Position numbers and translations under genes: made by a program. Shown here one piece after another: positions 1 through 11,702 of a stretch of DNA of 64,000 nt. Source of the stretch: Luscinia megarhynchos (lineage: Eukaryota; Chordata; Aves; Passeriformes; Turdidae). Under the pieces are notes generated by a model. It made no database searches, was not told the origin of the DNA, and worked only from the letters and a program-made list of their open reading frames with translations. The stretch is taken from assembly GCA_034336665.1 (NCBI GenBank), contig CM067589.1, forward strand, positions 3,253,290 to 3,317,289. The letters run 5' to 3'. Numbering within the stretch: the stretch's first letter is position 1; each line of letters begins with the position of its first letter.

Positions 1-1013
1 TGAGCTAATGGGTCTTTTCCATCCCTGCACTCTGGTGGGGACATCTGTGCAAGAACGGGGCATTGTTCCCCAAGGTTCATCTGCTCCTCAGCCCGTGACA
101 TCACGGGGCCCTGCTGTGGGAAGCACTGTGCTCCAGAGCCAAGGGCTCCTGGGTGAGGCAGGAGCAGCTCTCCAGAAACAAAGATCACGTTTTCAGCCTC
201 CTCAGTGAAGTGGGACTGGGGAAGTGAGGGACAGATGCAGATGCCCATGATGTGCAATACAGGCAGGGCAATTCCTACACAGGAAATTCAGATTGATCAC
301 ACATCCCATTTGCTCCTCAGAAACAAGTGATACAAAGCTGGGATCTACACTTGCAAAATCCTGAGCTTAGCCTAAGAGTGACCTAAGCTCAATGTACTGG
401 ACAATCTCTTTTCTGAGACAAATCTGAGCCTTACATGCATCCACTGCACAGAAACAATTGCATGAGAAGTGCTTGGTGCCTTTCAGATTTCATGCTGTCA
501 TTTCTTGTTCTATCAGGTCAGTACCAGCTGCATCCTGTTACAATCCTTGGGAAGAAAGATTTGGAAGCTGTAAGGAGAATGCCCCATGCAGATCTGCATT
601 CCTCCTTGTACGACCCTTGCTGGCAAATAACCTGCCTTTTTTTTTTTCCTCTTTCAAAGAGTTGAGAAAGAAGAATCCTGGATATGCATTTCAGGAGCAA
701 AGCACGACGAAATGCTGCTGCTGACAAAATCTGTCTCAAACAGCTCAATCATGACTCCACTCACCCTGCAAAGCAAACAGTGACAGAGGGTTGGCCTGAG
801 CCAGTCACCTCCTCAGTTGTCATTGGGTCAGTGCACAGGGAGCAGGAGCTCTGCCACTTTCAGAGCTGACACAATTCACCAGCCAGCCCTGCTCCAACAG
901 AGGTGGCACAGCACCTCCCAAACAGCCAGCAAGGAAATCAGCCACATACCTGCCTGGGCCATGTCAAACACACCAGTTCTTATATAAGACCACACCAGAC
1001 AAGTTAATCTCAC
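1..1013 (-). other. DNAJC7 intron 5 (partial)
   Basis: No exon-like sequence. I looked for the next DNAJC7 exon, expected to begin VVFCMDRAL-like, and did not find it. A pyrimidine run lies near 635-655. Nothing else is recognised. Confidence 0.7.
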
Positions 1014-1088
1014 CTTCCTGAAATCCCGTTTCTCAAAATCCACTTCAGCTATTTTTTCATACTCAAGTACAGTTGTGGCATTCTTCAG
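1014..1088 (-). CDS. DNAJC7: DNAJC7 coding exon 5
   Basis: Exactly 25 codons, [20 protein letters not shown] then RDFRK. The acceptor is CTTTCAG|CTG and the donor AAG|GTGAGA. This is the last exon of the gene visible in the window. Confidence 0.95.
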
Positions 1089-4000
1089 CTGAAAGACAGA
1101 ACACACAAGTGCTGCAGGACAGTCTCTGCTCTGAAATGCCACCAAGCAGCATTTGAGAGCAGCCAATTCCTGAATGTCAGAGCCAAAACTACTGCAGACC
1201 ATGGACCAATAGTGCAGATGATATAAATACTTTCGCCAGCATTAAAATAAATTTGAAATAAAACGACTGAGCTGGGAGTCCAGGAAAATGTACCCTGTGA
1301 AAGAGATACAACATTGGCATCTGCCTTACACTACACTCCATTTCTCCTTCGGCCAGCTCCTCTCCTGAGCATCTACTGGGGATAGTTACATCTGCAGATC
1401 CTCTTACCTCCTGCTGTGCCTGGCTATTCTTATGATCCAGTTCTAAAACTCGTTGAAAGCAGCGGCTGGCAGCCATGGCATTCCCTAGGGAAAGGTGGCA
1501 CTTCCCTTCCCGGAGATGGCCCTGGGAACACAGGTAAAAATGGAGTTGCAAGAGCTGTAACAGGTGCAGACAAGGCACTGAATGAGGAGTCTGAAGCTCT
1601 CCACGTACCCGTACAAAGCTGTCGTCCAACCTGACTGACTGCTGAGCATCCTCCAGCGCTTCTCGGAACCTCCCCAACATCATGAGCGTGGCAGCTCTGT
1701 TCCCATAATAACTGGCATTATTGGGACACGTATCTGGAGACAATGCAAGACTCACTATCAGCATAATGCAGCAGCTGCACAACTTGTGGCACTTAAGAAC
1801 ATTGGCCCTGACTGGCATTATTGATCTGGTGACATTTCCCAAGGTAATTAAAGCAAGCAAGAGGTTTTAACTCAGCATGTGCTGTCAGAAACCCCAGTGG
1901 TGTGTTTGAAATCAGCAACCAGCTCCAATTTTAGACATGGTATTCAGTAAAGATTGATATTATCAGCTGTTCTCACCTATGGCTTTTGTGTAGTAGTTGA
2001 ATGCTTCGTTGTAATCTTTCTTGGCATAGTATGCATTTCCCTGCTCCTTGAATGCTTCAGCTTCTCTGAAAGGAAGCAAAACACCACATTTTCAGAAGGA
2101 CTGAGCACCAGACAGACTGTGACCACGATGAGCATTTGATCCCCAAGCAACCTCAGTGTAACTGTTTAATGCTCCAAATTTAAGCTGATTCTCAAAAGAT
2201 CTCCTTAGTACATCCCATTTCCTGCTGGCTCTCAGATACTCCAGTGCTGTACATGGGATACCCAGGGATATTTCCTGGCCAAATTTTACAGGGATTCAAC
2301 AGAAGCCACTTTTGAGCCCCTTCAGAGAGTCCAGCAGAAGTCCCTGGTATGGAGTTCATCCCCTTCCTGAAAGGTGCTGCACCTCAGAACAAAAGAGACA
2401 GTGCTGGCTCTTTCAGGAGTCCCACATAGTTACAAACCAGAGCCAAGAACAAATTTCCACATTCAAAAGACAGTTAAATCAAAGAGAAATATGGGTACAA
2501 GCCTGCAACAGAACTGCAAGGCACTGCCTTGGCAACAGGTCTAGAAATAGTCCTCACACTCAAGAGCAAGCATTTGCAGAGACAGTTTGGGACATTTAAA
2601 AACACACAACATATGGTTTAAAGCAGCTTCCCTTAAACTCTCGAAAGCAAAGCTTCCCTGAGGGAAACCAAGCCCCTTCTCTTCCCTCATCTCCCTTCAG
2701 CCTTTCACCTGCACAGGGCAAGAGGGAGAACACATCACAGTGATGGAACAGCAAATGCGAGCAGCGCTCAGCAGCCTGACCTGGGAGAGAACAAAGGGAA
2801 TTGTGTTGGAACAAGTTCCCATGTTTCCAGCCTTGCTCAGGCTGCCATTGGCCCTTCCCACACAAGCACCTCACGCAGGGGTTGTTTTCACTGAGCCATT
2901 GCAGATTTCCCAGCTGGCAGAACAATGGACACTGGGAGCTGGGAAGTGTGCTCTTCACTTTCAGTTTTAAGTTTTACTGTGAGCTACACTGCAGCCACAG
3001 CCCTGCAGGAGTTAAACCCTGGGATGAGATGAGATGGGTAAGAACTGTGTCAGAGCAGGGGATAGCACACACCCACTGTCCCCCAAGCACCCTGTCCTGG
3101 CTCCTGGGTCAGCTCCTCCCACCCCTGCTCCAGAAAATTATGAACTCGCTCACTGGAGATGGGAAATTGCCATCCCTCCTCCCCCACAGCCCTCCCAGCA
3201 TCACACCTGAGGCAGGTGCTGCAGCCTGGCTTTTCCTCAGGAGCCAGCACCCACCAGAGTCCCAGGAGCTCTGCACCCTCCCAGCTACACTGATGTGCAG
3301 CAAAGACACACCTGTGGGATGGATCCGTATCACAAGCATCAGGATGCAAAGACTGCATGATTAAAATGTTTCCAAAGACAACCAACTTTTTTGAATATTA
3401 TAGCTCAAGTATCTAAATACAGTGGAAAAACTATTCAGCACTTCTGCACTTTTGGAACCCGGGCAGTAAAGAGTTTCACCGCTCTCCTTTTTCTGTAATC
3501 ACAAATAGAAAAGAAAATCCCAGATCCTATGAAAGTTCCTTTCCTCAGGTCTCTGTTACACAGTCTAAAGAAATGGGTGAACAGTCTTAATGGTAGAACT
3601 CAGCTGAGCCACTACGACAAACTGTCCAGTGGGCAGAGTCACAAGTCTTTTAGCCATTTTACCTGTCCTGTCATGAGGAATTACCATGTAATAGACACAG
3701 CTAAAGGCTGGCTGCCAGAGCATCCCACCTGCCACAAACTGCTGGGAAAATGGAAGAAAGAAAACATAACCCTGGCAAAACCAATTTTCAGAAAGCACCT
3801 GCACTTTGAGATGCCAGAGAAACACCCCCACACAATGATTACTGTTTTCTACTCCTTTTTATTGGTCTGCTTCCCTTTTAAGCATTTTAATACAGATCAA
3901 TGCATCAACAAGTCAGAGTGCCTCGGGTGAAACCGGCAGAAAGGAAAGCACAGGTATTTCTACTGCTCACATGGCCTAAGGCTTATAGATGCAAATTGTG

Positions 4001-7000
4001 AAAGCAAATCACCTCCACAGCACGAAGGCAAAGGACCTGCTGGAGCTGTCAGGCTGGGCTGGAGCTCCAGCACCAGGACAGAAGCAGCTCTGCCCTGCTG
4101 TGCCCTGATGACATACAGAGCACACAGCCCTTGTTTACCACGGCTCTGGCTCCAACAAGGAGAACTGCAGCCCCTGATCTCACTGGGGATTGTTTCACCC
4201 CAACAGATGCTGCGGACTGAATGAGCTCATTCTGCCTTCTGCGCTGCTGGGGCCTGCGCTCCCCACTTGCTACTTTTGACACTGAAGAAGAATCGTGCTT
4301 TGCTAAAAATACGCCCCTGGTTGAATGGGTGTCTTTGTGACGGGGTCGGTGTCTCTGCAGGGCTGCTCCATGCTGGACACAGAAACGGAGAAGAGCTGCA
4401 CCAAGGAGCTGGGTAAGAAGCTTGTCTTTCATCACTCACATGCACAGGAGGGGCTGGTGGGAGTGACTCTCCTTGCGAGCAATGCAATTATTTTTCTTTC
4501 TTTCATGGATTTCTCAGCATCTCTAAAACTTGAAGCACTTAGGTCCCAGTCATCCCCAGAGAACCTGCCACCACAGAATCATTTGGGTTGGAAAAAGCTC
4601 CGAGATCTTTGAGCCTAAATTGTGACCGATCATCACCTCATCAACTAGAGCAGAGCTCTGAGCGTCATGTCCAGTCATTCCTTGAACATCTCCAGGGATG
4701 GGGACTCCAACTGCTCCCTGGGCAATGCCTGACAACTTTCTGTGAAGAAATTCCATCTGATATCCAACCTGAACATCTTCTGAGACCAAGGAAAACAAGC
4801 AGCTGCGTGCGTGGACACTCCCTGGCACACTCAAGCTCTGAGGATGGAGCTCGCTGCCTGCCTGGGCAGAGAGGAACCAGCACAAGGCTCCTTCTCCTCC
4901 TGCTGCCCTGCAGAAGCTCAGCCCCTGCTCGTCCCCAGCACAGCAGCTCTGGGAGAAGCCATCCTGTGCACAGTGACACAATCCCACGCTTGCCTAACAA
5001 CTCCTGCCTCCTCCTCAGAGCTTCCACACGCTGCCCCCGCTCCAGCGCCGATCGTGGCTTCCACCTCCCACTCCAGCTCCCAATGAGACTCCTGCAGACA
5101 CCTGATTTTCTGTCATGGGAACCTTCAGGGATCTGTAACCTAGCAGTTCTGGTCCAGATGTGCTGGCACAGCCCCTGGGCAGGGATGTGCCAAGGCAACA
5201 TCACCAGAGACACAAATCCAACACCTAAGCAGGTGGCAGAGTCACTATCTCCCAGCTCTCCCGACCCTCACTCCCACTTTACTGCCTGCCTCTGTTTTGA
5301 GATGGTGGCAAAACCCTAAAATAGCCAGGATTTAAGGAAGGCTCTGAAATCCTGTCCTGACCAAGGAATCTTTCCTGTTATGCTCTAACAAAAGAAACAC
5401 ACCGGACTATTTTGTGCAGCTCTTGTAGAAACTTTTTCTTTATTAGGATATGGTGCCTTTATCAGGCATTTTTGGGGGTGAAATCCCACCCAGATTCTCA
5501 GCTGTCAGATGTGACTCAGCCACTGGGGTAAAATAAGTTGGGTGATCTCAATTCAGTTCACAGCAGGCAGATGTCTACAGCTTAAAATTAGCCATCATGC
5601 TCGCCCCTGGACATAGAATACCCTCCCCTCCCTTCTTTCAGGACTAGGAAGAGAAACAAAACACTCCATGTGCCAGAAAGATACACAGGACGTAGAGACC
5701 TGTCCTCAGGTGAGGCTTGACACTGAGTGAGGATTTATGCATAAAGGAATATATATTTACAACTTCCTCATGGGGGCTGCAGTGGGGCAAGCACTGAGCT
5801 CTTCTCTCTGATGACCCCAGGGAATGGCTGGAGTGGGTGAGGGAGGGCTAGGTTGGATATTAGGAAAAGGTGCTTCCCCCAGAGTGTGTCTGGCTCCCCA
5901 GGCTCCCCAGCACACTGGTCACAAACACTCGTGTGTAACACTCACAGTGTCCTGCTGGGCAGTGCTGGCACACCGAGGGCAGAGCAGTGTCACACACACT
6001 CACTGTGCCCTGCTGGGCAGTGCTGGCACACCGAGGGCAGAGCAGTGTCACACACACTCACTGTGCCCTGCTGGGCAGTGCTGGCACACCGAGGGCAGAG
6101 CAGTGTCCCACACACTCACTGTGCCCTGCTGGGCAGTGCTGGCACACCGAGGGCAGAGCAGTGCCACACACACTCACTGTGCCCTGCTGGGCAGTGCTGG
6201 CACACCGAGGGCAGAGCAGTGTCACACACACTCACTGTGCCCTGCTGGGCAGTGCTGGCACACTGAGGGCAGAGCAGTGTCACACACACTCACTGTGCCC
6301 TGCTGGGCAGTGCTGGCACACCGAGGGCAGAGCAGTGCCACACACACTCACTGTGCCCTGCTGGGCAGTGCTGGCACACCGAGGGCAGAGCAGTGCCACA
6401 TACACTCACTATGCCCTGCTGGGCAGTGCTGGCACACCGAGGGCAGAGCAGTGCCACACACACTCACTGTGCCCTGCTGGGCAGTGCTGGCACACCGAGG
6501 GCAGAGCAGTGCCACATACACTCACTATGCCCTGCTGGGCAGTGCTGGCACACCGAGGGCAGAGCAGTGCCACACACACTCACTATGCCCTGCTGGGCAG
6601 TGCTGGCACACCGAGGGCAGAGCAGTGTCACACACACTCACTGTGCCCTGCTGGGCAGTGCTGGCACACCGAGGGCAGAGCAGTGTCACACACACTGTGC
6701 CATGCCCTGCTGGGCAGTGCTGGCACACCGAGGGCAGAGCAGAGCTGTTTCCTGGCACATCAGCTCCCCCCATCGCACTCCCAGCGGGTTTGCTCCGTGG
6801 GCAGCACACACGCCATGGCAGGGACCCAATGCAGTCCCCAGGCCGGGAAATCCGAGTCTGGACTCACAAATACCTACACAGATGGATGAAAGACTCACCC
6901 ATGGAAATGTAACAAAGGGTTGCCCTGAGCCTCTCCAAGAGCAGAGCTGAACCTGAACCCAGAAGATGCTCAAACCCTCAGAACATTCCTCATACCTGAG

Positions 7001-10000
7001 GGCAAACTCAGAAGACCAAAAGATCCACGAGAACCAAAATATGCCACAAGAAATCCAAGAACTGACCCCAACCTTCCCTGCAGCAGTGAGAACAGCAGCA
7101 GAGCCCCAGCTTTAATTGTGCTGTTATGTAATTCCCGGAGCTCGGAATTAACCTAATTCCCAGCAATGGCCCCATCACGCCTGGCAGGGCCACAGCATAA
7201 CTTTTGTGAAAACCCATGGAAGGGTCTAGAATCAGCCTTAGACTGCTTTTTTTGAAGGAAGCAATTCCTTTTGAATGAGGAAACCAGCCAGCTTAAGAAT
7301 TCCATGGGAAAACGACTGCATCTACATTATGATTCACCTCAAAAAAGCACATTTCATGTTAAGGAAACAGGCTGAAACTGTAGGTTATGGATCACCTTTT
7401 CCTACTGGAAAAAGCAGCTGCCTGAGTTAGATATTCAAATACCCTGTGCAAACAACTACACAAGTACCTTCTGCTGCTTCTGCCATGACCATAAAATCAT
7501 AACATAATTCCTGATGAGTAAAATGGGCTGGTTTATCACCTGGGAAACCCAAGTGCCCATTTACAGGCAGAAGAGGAATAGCAGAGCCATCTCCAGGCTA
7601 TCCCAGAATGACCTGGTGCCCCTCAAATGACTCACCCCCTCCTGCCAGTGCTGCCCCTAAAGCCAGAGGAAAAATTAATATCTATTCTGAAGGAGCCTCA
7701 CTTTATGCACTGGAAAAGCTTCTTGGAGCTCACCAACACCTGAAAACCTGCAGGTAACACTTGCACACCTGGCCAGTGACCCACAGCCTGGCCAGGCCCA
7801 GAACCTCCAGGACTTTTTGTAGGCTACTCTGTGCTTGTCACTTTGCTATGGGAAATGTGCATGCCCCAACACATCCCAGGCCTGCAGCAGGGGCTCTGCA
7901 ATCTCCTAACAGTCTTTTCCCAACAGCTGGAGGTATTTGTTTTTAAGAGGTTTCCACATGCTCCAGTGCTGAAGAAGGAGCAGAAAGATCCAGCCTGGAG
8001 CATGCACGGGAGCCAGAACTCAGAGGTGCCAGGAAGATGACAAGGAAATTCTCCCTGGTAAAGCTCCAGGGGCCCAAGCTCATAAAGCAGCTCTGGGGCA
8101 GGGAAAAACTGTTCCCATGGGAGAGAAACCCTTGAAATTAATGAAGAAACAAGCCAGTTTTCAAGGGGTGGCCCAGCCTGCTCATCAGCTGCTCCGAACT
8201 GGTGCACCAAGGGATAAAATTAACACAATTACATCAACACTTTCTGCCAGGACCCCAACAATCCATGAGGCAGCAGCAGACAATAATTATCCTGTGACCA
8301 CACTCCATTACTGTGCCCTGGACATCCTGGGAGCCCTCTGGCACGTCTGCAGCTGCTTCAGGGCATTAGTTACAGCCATTCTGAAATGCAGATCTCCCCT
8401 TTTGCTTGTTTTCTAACTTTACAGCTTTATTAAGCCACAGAGAACAGAACTGTGCATTTGGACAAAGGTGAGTCCTTGAACAAAGTACCCATATTCTGCC
8501 ATACTGTAATCCCTAAATGCAAACAACAGAACATGGAACCCTCATTGCAGAGTTATCACAAAGATTCTGAAAAGGTTTTCCCTTATTTTTGCTGATTTTT
8601 ACGGAAGGGAGCACAGATACATTCCAAAAGCTGCACCAAATCAGTGTACCCCATGCAGAGCTCACCCAGCTCTTATGAGGCCTGGGATGTTTCACAAACA
8701 CTTGACACTTTCTGAAGCTCCAACTCCACTCCCAATACAGCACTTACTGCTCTGATTTCCATGAGATCAACTGAGCTCCTGCAGCAAAACAGGCAGGGCT
8801 GGGGAAGGGAAGAGGTTAATGCACAGAACTGCAAAGAAATTGGGGTGTGCAGGGCTGGCTCCTCCAGAGCAACGCCAAGGAATCAGCTCCTGCCCATATG
8901 GGTCCATTCTAGCAAGGGAAAAGTGCAACATTCGCAAAAGAACACCAAAAGGAAACATTGTGAAGGCACCTAATGAAAGTGGTGCAAGGCACAGCCTCAG
9001 GAAGGAAGAAAGGAGTTTCAGGTCACTACCTGCAGACACCTGTGCCTTCAGCCAGGGTTTGCCTCTGCGAATTTTTACCATTTCAAACAGCACATTTCGC
9101 TTGCCCAGAGGGCAGGAGTGATGTGCCCACACAGGCCTGTCCCAGCCTCACAGGCTGGGCGATCCCAGTGCTCTGTGAGCCCCAAGTGCCTCTTCAGCAG
9201 CTTTTCCTTTCCTGCTCAGCAGGACCTCCCCAGGGAGCTGCTCCTCAGGCCTCAACGCCACAGAATCCCTTGAGCCATCAATGGGAGTCTGAAACCACCA
9301 TTCCTCAGAGTCTGCTTTTGGTTTTGTTTCCTCTTCTGCACTCCACTGAATCATCTCCCAGGTAAAATAAACACCTCAGTTCCTACAGGAACAGCTCTTC
9401 CCTTGCAGCTCCCTGGGAGATGAACCCAGCACCTGCCACTATGGAAAAACAGTGGAGCTTCCTGGACTGGGACCTTCCCACTTCTCTGCCAGCAGCACTT
9501 CAGCTCACTCACTCCTGGGGGGAAAACATGTGGGAAAGGTGGGGATCCCACCTTGCTCTGCCCTCAGGTGACACTGGCAGCTGCCCCAGAGCAGGGCACA
9601 CACAAACCAGGAGCTCCTGGAGGATGGAGCATTCCTGGAGCAAGGCGTTTATCCACAGCAAGGCAGCACAGAGTGAAACCCACAGCGGGCAGGTTTCAAA
9701 CGGAGCAGGAACCAGGGGAACGGGGTGATGAAGCAGCAAAGGGTTCAAGAGTTTGGAGCCTCTCTTCCCACGAGTTTAATCCTTCCGTGCCCAGCGAGGG
9801 GGAGGGCGCGCTCCCCCCAGACCGGTGAGGGCGTGTGGCCTCGGGTCTCAGGGTGCGAACTGTATTTCTGGGACACGCCGCGGACGGGTGGATGCTCTAA
9901 TCCCGGTGCACACGGAGGCCGCGGGAGCTCACCGGGACACACACCGGCACCGCATCGCCGGCCCGGCTGTCACCGCCCGCCGGAGCCGCTGCGGAGCCCG

Positions 10001-10255
10001 GGCAAGGACCGGCCGGAGTCCCCGGGCCGCTCCCGGCCCTGTCGAGCGCCGGCGGCCGCCCTGCACCGCGGCCCTGCGGCACCCGCAGCCTCGCCGGGCC
10101 GCGGCCCGCCCACCGGGAGGGACAGGGGCCGCCCTCTCCCCGCCCGGGCCGCCGCTCTACCTGCGCGCCTCCTCGTCGCTGTCGGTTTCGCCGGGCCCGT
10201 CGGGCGCCGCCATGACCACATCGCACTCGGCCTCGGCCGCCGCCGCCGCCGCCAT
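1014..10255 (-). CDS. DNAJC7: DNAJC7 (TPR2), 5' half, five coding exons; gene continues off the left edge
   Basis: DNAJC7 is a cytosolic HSP70/HSP90 co-chaperone with nine TPR motifs followed by a C-terminal J domain. Exons at 10161-10255, 1977-2065, 1609-1733, 1408-1521 and 1014-1088 (minus strand) splice in continuous phase to 498 nt, or 166 codons. All junctions are GT-AG. The first about 33 residues are an acidic, Ala-rich leader starting [14 protein letters not shown]. Three TPRs follow: about residues 34-62 ([18 protein letters not shown]), 65-97 ([19 protein letters not shown]) and 104-137 ([15 protein letters not shown]). The last visible exon ends at FEKRDFRK, where the known protein continues into TPR4. 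I find no later exon within 1-1013, so the remaining TPRs and the J domain lie outside. Transcription starts in the CpG island shared with NKIRAS2. Identity rests on near-verbatim recognition of vertebrate DNAJC7 and on synteny. No defect is seen. Confidence 0.96.
1408..1521 (-). CDS. DNAJC7: DNAJC7 coding exon 4 (TPR3)
   Basis: Exactly 38 codons, from [19 protein letters not shown] to NSQAQQE. The acceptor is TTCCCAG|GGC and the donor GAG|GTAAGAG. Confidence 0.95.
1609..1733 (-). CDS. DNAJC7: DNAJC7 coding exon 3 (TPR2)
   Basis: The exon encodes [20 protein letters not shown] and runs on to DDSFVR. The acceptor is CTCCAG|ATACG and the donor CGG|GTACGT. The exon ends in phase 0. Confidence 0.95.
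1977..2065 (-). CDS. DNAJC7: DNAJC7 coding exon 2 (start of TPR1)
   Basis: The exon encodes [18 protein letters not shown] and ends KAI plus one base. The acceptor is TTTCAG|AGAAG and the donor ATAG|GTGAGA. At 89 nt it keeps phase with exon 1 (2 nt carried in) and exon 3 (1 nt carried out). Confidence 0.95.
2066..4572 (-). other. DNAJC7 intron 1, 3' part
   Basis: Unique-looking intron sequence without recognisable exons or repeats. A moderately AT-rich patch lies at about 3360-3960. Confidence 0.6.
4573..4775 (-). mobile_element. CR1 LINE 3' fragment (5'-truncated)
   Basis: The plus strand reads AGAATCATTTGGGTTGGAAA, then a GAACATCTCCAGGGATGG-like block, then GTGAAGAAATTCCATCTGA. This is the reverse complement of the conserved 3' end of avian CR1 retrotransposons. 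The element is therefore on the minus strand, with its 3' terminus at the left and truncation at about 4775. It is diverged and non-coding. Confidence 0.85.
5768..5925 (+). mobile_element. CR1 LINE 3'-region fragment lacking its tail
   Basis: Segments such as GGCAAGCACTGAGCTCTTCT and TTGGATATTAGGAAAAGG, followed by AGGCTCCCCAGCACACTGGTCAC, match the plus-orientation CR1 3' region that normally continues to the ATTCTATGATTCT tail. Homology stops where the 58-bp minisatellite begins. Diverged, no coding potential. Confidence 0.75.
5941..6752. repeat. 58-bp minisatellite, about 14 copies
   Basis: The core CCTGCTGGGCAGTGCTGGCA recurs at 5951, 6009, 6067, 6125, 6183, 6241, 6299, 6357, 6415, 6473, 6531, 6589, 6647 and 6706. 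The spacing is exactly 58 bp except for the last step (59). Copies differ by a few substitutions, such as GTGTCACACAC versus GTGCCACATAC. The array sits in DNAJC7 intron 1, directly after a CR1 fragment. Several plus-strand frames stay open across it (up to about 360 codons), but this is an artefact of a stop-free 58-nt unit. Confidence 0.95.
6753..9860 (-). other. DNAJC7 intron 1, 5' part
   Basis: Ordinary intron sequence. I see no exon, tRNA or clear transposon. Confidence 0.6.
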
Positions 10256-10620
10256 CTTACCGCGCGGGGCTGGGGCGGACCGAGGCGGGGCGGGGAGGGG
10301 CGAGAGCCGGAACGGGCGGGCCCTCCGCCCGGGGGACGGGGCGGAGGCCGGCCGGCAGGGGGCGCCCGCGGAGGGGCCCGGCCGCGGCATCGGGCGGGGC
10401 CGGTACCGGGAGGGGGACGGGACTTGACCGGCGGATGGGCGGGGCTTGTCCTGACCACGCCCGTTCCGCCGCAGGGCGCACGGTCCGCCCGCCCACGCGG
10501 GGGCGCTGCGGTGCCGCCGCGCCCCTTCTGGCCGCCGCCGGTGAGGCGCGGTCGCCGCCGCCCCGGTGAGGCGGGATGGGCAAGAGCTGCAAGGTGGTGG
10601 TGTGCGGGCAGGCCTCGGTG
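9870..10620. promoter_or_regulatory. CpG-island bidirectional promoter, DNAJC7 / NKIRAS2
   Basis: Dense CpG and GC-box sequence (GGGCGGGG and CCCGCCC motifs) covers the first exons of both genes. Their start codons are divergent and only 320 bp apart (10255 and 10576). An ETS-like CCGGAAC lies near 10308. A YY1-type AAGATGGCGGC overlaps the DNAJC7 ATG. No TATA box is evident, which fits a dispersed housekeeping promoter. Transcription start sites cannot be placed from sequence alone. Confidence 0.85.
10161..10255 (-). CDS. DNAJC7: DNAJC7 coding exon 1
   Basis: The start codon is at 10255-10253 and reads [18 protein letters not shown], followed by an acidic stretch. The donor is CAG|GTAGAG and the exon ends in phase 2. 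The ATG lies within AAGATGGCGGC, the classic YY1 initiator-type motif of CpG-island promoters. Confidence 0.93.
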
Positions 10621-10669
10621 GGCAAAACCTCCATCCTGGAGCAGCTGCTCTACGGGAACCATGTGGTCG
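10576..10669 (+). CDS. NKIRAS2: NKIRAS2 coding exon 1 (P-loop)
   Basis: Reads [19 protein letters not shown] then [12 protein letters not shown] plus one base. The donor is GTCG|GTGAGTG. Confidence 0.97.
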
Positions 10670-11702
10670 GTGAGTGCGGCGCCGGGCAGAGGGCAGTGCT
10701 GGCTCTGGGGATCCCCCTGGGCGGGGCTGTCCCTCTTTGGTCACCTCAGACACAGCGGCGGTGGGTGGGGAGGGCACAACTCCCCGGGCTGTGCCAGGCC
10801 CAGGCCCCCGGCGGGGTTCCCACTGTGCCCTGCCCTCCCCGGCAGGCTCGGAGATGATCGAGACCCAGGAGGACATTTACGTGGGCTCCATCGAGACGGA
10901 CCGGGGCGTGCGGGAGCAGGTGCGCTTCTACGACACGCGGGGGCTGCGGGACGGGCTGGAGCTGCCCAAGCACTGCTTCTCCTGCACCGACGGCTACGTG
11001 CTGGTCTACAGCACCGACAGCAAGGAGTCCTTCAAGCGTGTCGAGCTGCTCAAGAAGGAGATCGACAAGTCCAAGGACAAGAAGGAGGTGAGTCCCCCGT
11101 GAGAAGGGATTACAGAGTGGGATCTGCTCCCCTGGGGCAGGTTCTCACCTTTGTTTTCTCCAGCCTGTCACAGATGGGTCCCTGATCTGTGAGACTCCCA
11201 GCAGCAGCAGGGTGTCTCCTGGGATGCTCTCTGAGCATACAGGTGCTCAAAAGCTCCTTTATTTGGGGCTGGTTTGAGACACACAGTCCCCAGTAGGAGG
11301 GGAAGGGAGCACTGAGGTAATTTCAAAAGGCCTTGACATGCATGGGAGATCAGTGGCAGGGCCGGGCCCAGCACTGAGGACTGAGGGTCTCCATGGCAGA
11401 GCCAGCCAGCCCTGCAGCCCTGTGGCTGGTCGTCAGGGGCCCTTCTCACCCTTTTGGAACAGGTCACCATTGTGGTTTTGGGCAACAAGTGTGACCTGCA
11501 GGAGCAGCGCCGGGTGGACCACGATGCAGCCCAGCACTGGGCCAAGGGCGAGAAGGTGAAGCTGTGGGAGGTGTCTGTGGCTGACCGGCGCACGCTGATC
11601 GAGCCCTTCATCTACCTGGCCAGCAAGATGACACAGCCACAGAGCAAGTCTGCCTTTCCCCTGAGCCGCAAGAACAAGGGCAGCGGATCCATGGATGGCT
11701 GA
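10576..11702 (+). CDS. NKIRAS2: NKIRAS2 (kappaB-Ras2), complete, three coding exons, 191 aa
   Basis: An atypical Ras-like GTPase. The family binds the PEST region of IkappaB-beta and slows its degradation, dampening NF-kappaB; it also acts on RalGAP. Exons 10576-10669, 10846-11087 and 11463-11702 join with GT-AG junctions into 191 codons plus TGA, the usual family length. The P-loop is G11QASVGKT18. The switch-II motif is D61TRGL65, and the base-recognition motif is NKCD at 120-123. As expected for kappaB-Ras, the residues equivalent to Ras Gly12 and Gln61 are Ala13 and Leu65, so intrinsic GTPase activity should be low. The C-terminus (GSGSMDG) has no CAAX box, so no prenylation is expected. 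The gene shares a promoter with DNAJC7 and converges on ZNF385C. The frame is intact. Confidence 0.97.
10846..11087 (+). CDS. NKIRAS2: NKIRAS2 coding exon 2 (switch regions)
   Basis: The acceptor is CCGGCAG|GCTCG and the donor GAG|GTGAGTC. The exon runs from [13 protein letters not shown] through [15 protein letters not shown] to KSKDKKE and ends in phase 0. Confidence 0.97.
11463..11702 (+). CDS. NKIRAS2: NKIRAS2 coding exon 3 and stop
   Basis: The acceptor is GGAACAG|GTCACC. The exon starts [15 protein letters not shown] and ends [10 protein letters not shown] before TGA at 11700-11702. Confidence 0.97.
   Translation, partial: VTIVVLGNKCDLQEQRRVDHDAAQHWAKGEKVKLWEVSVADRRTLIEPFIYLASKMTQPQSKSAFPLSRKNKGSGSMDG

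Noticed and set aside
5824..6950. Long plus-strand open frames (up to 362 codons) with repeated peptides such as [20 protein letters not shown]
   Set aside because: They are the translation of a stop-free 58-bp minisatellite inside a DNAJC7 intron. All three frames give similar proteins, and there is no start, splice or family evidence.
9725..11185. Long GC-rich frames over the DNAJC7/NKIRAS2 promoter on both strands
   Set aside because: Stop codons are rare at this GC content. The true exons with splice sites explain the coding signal.
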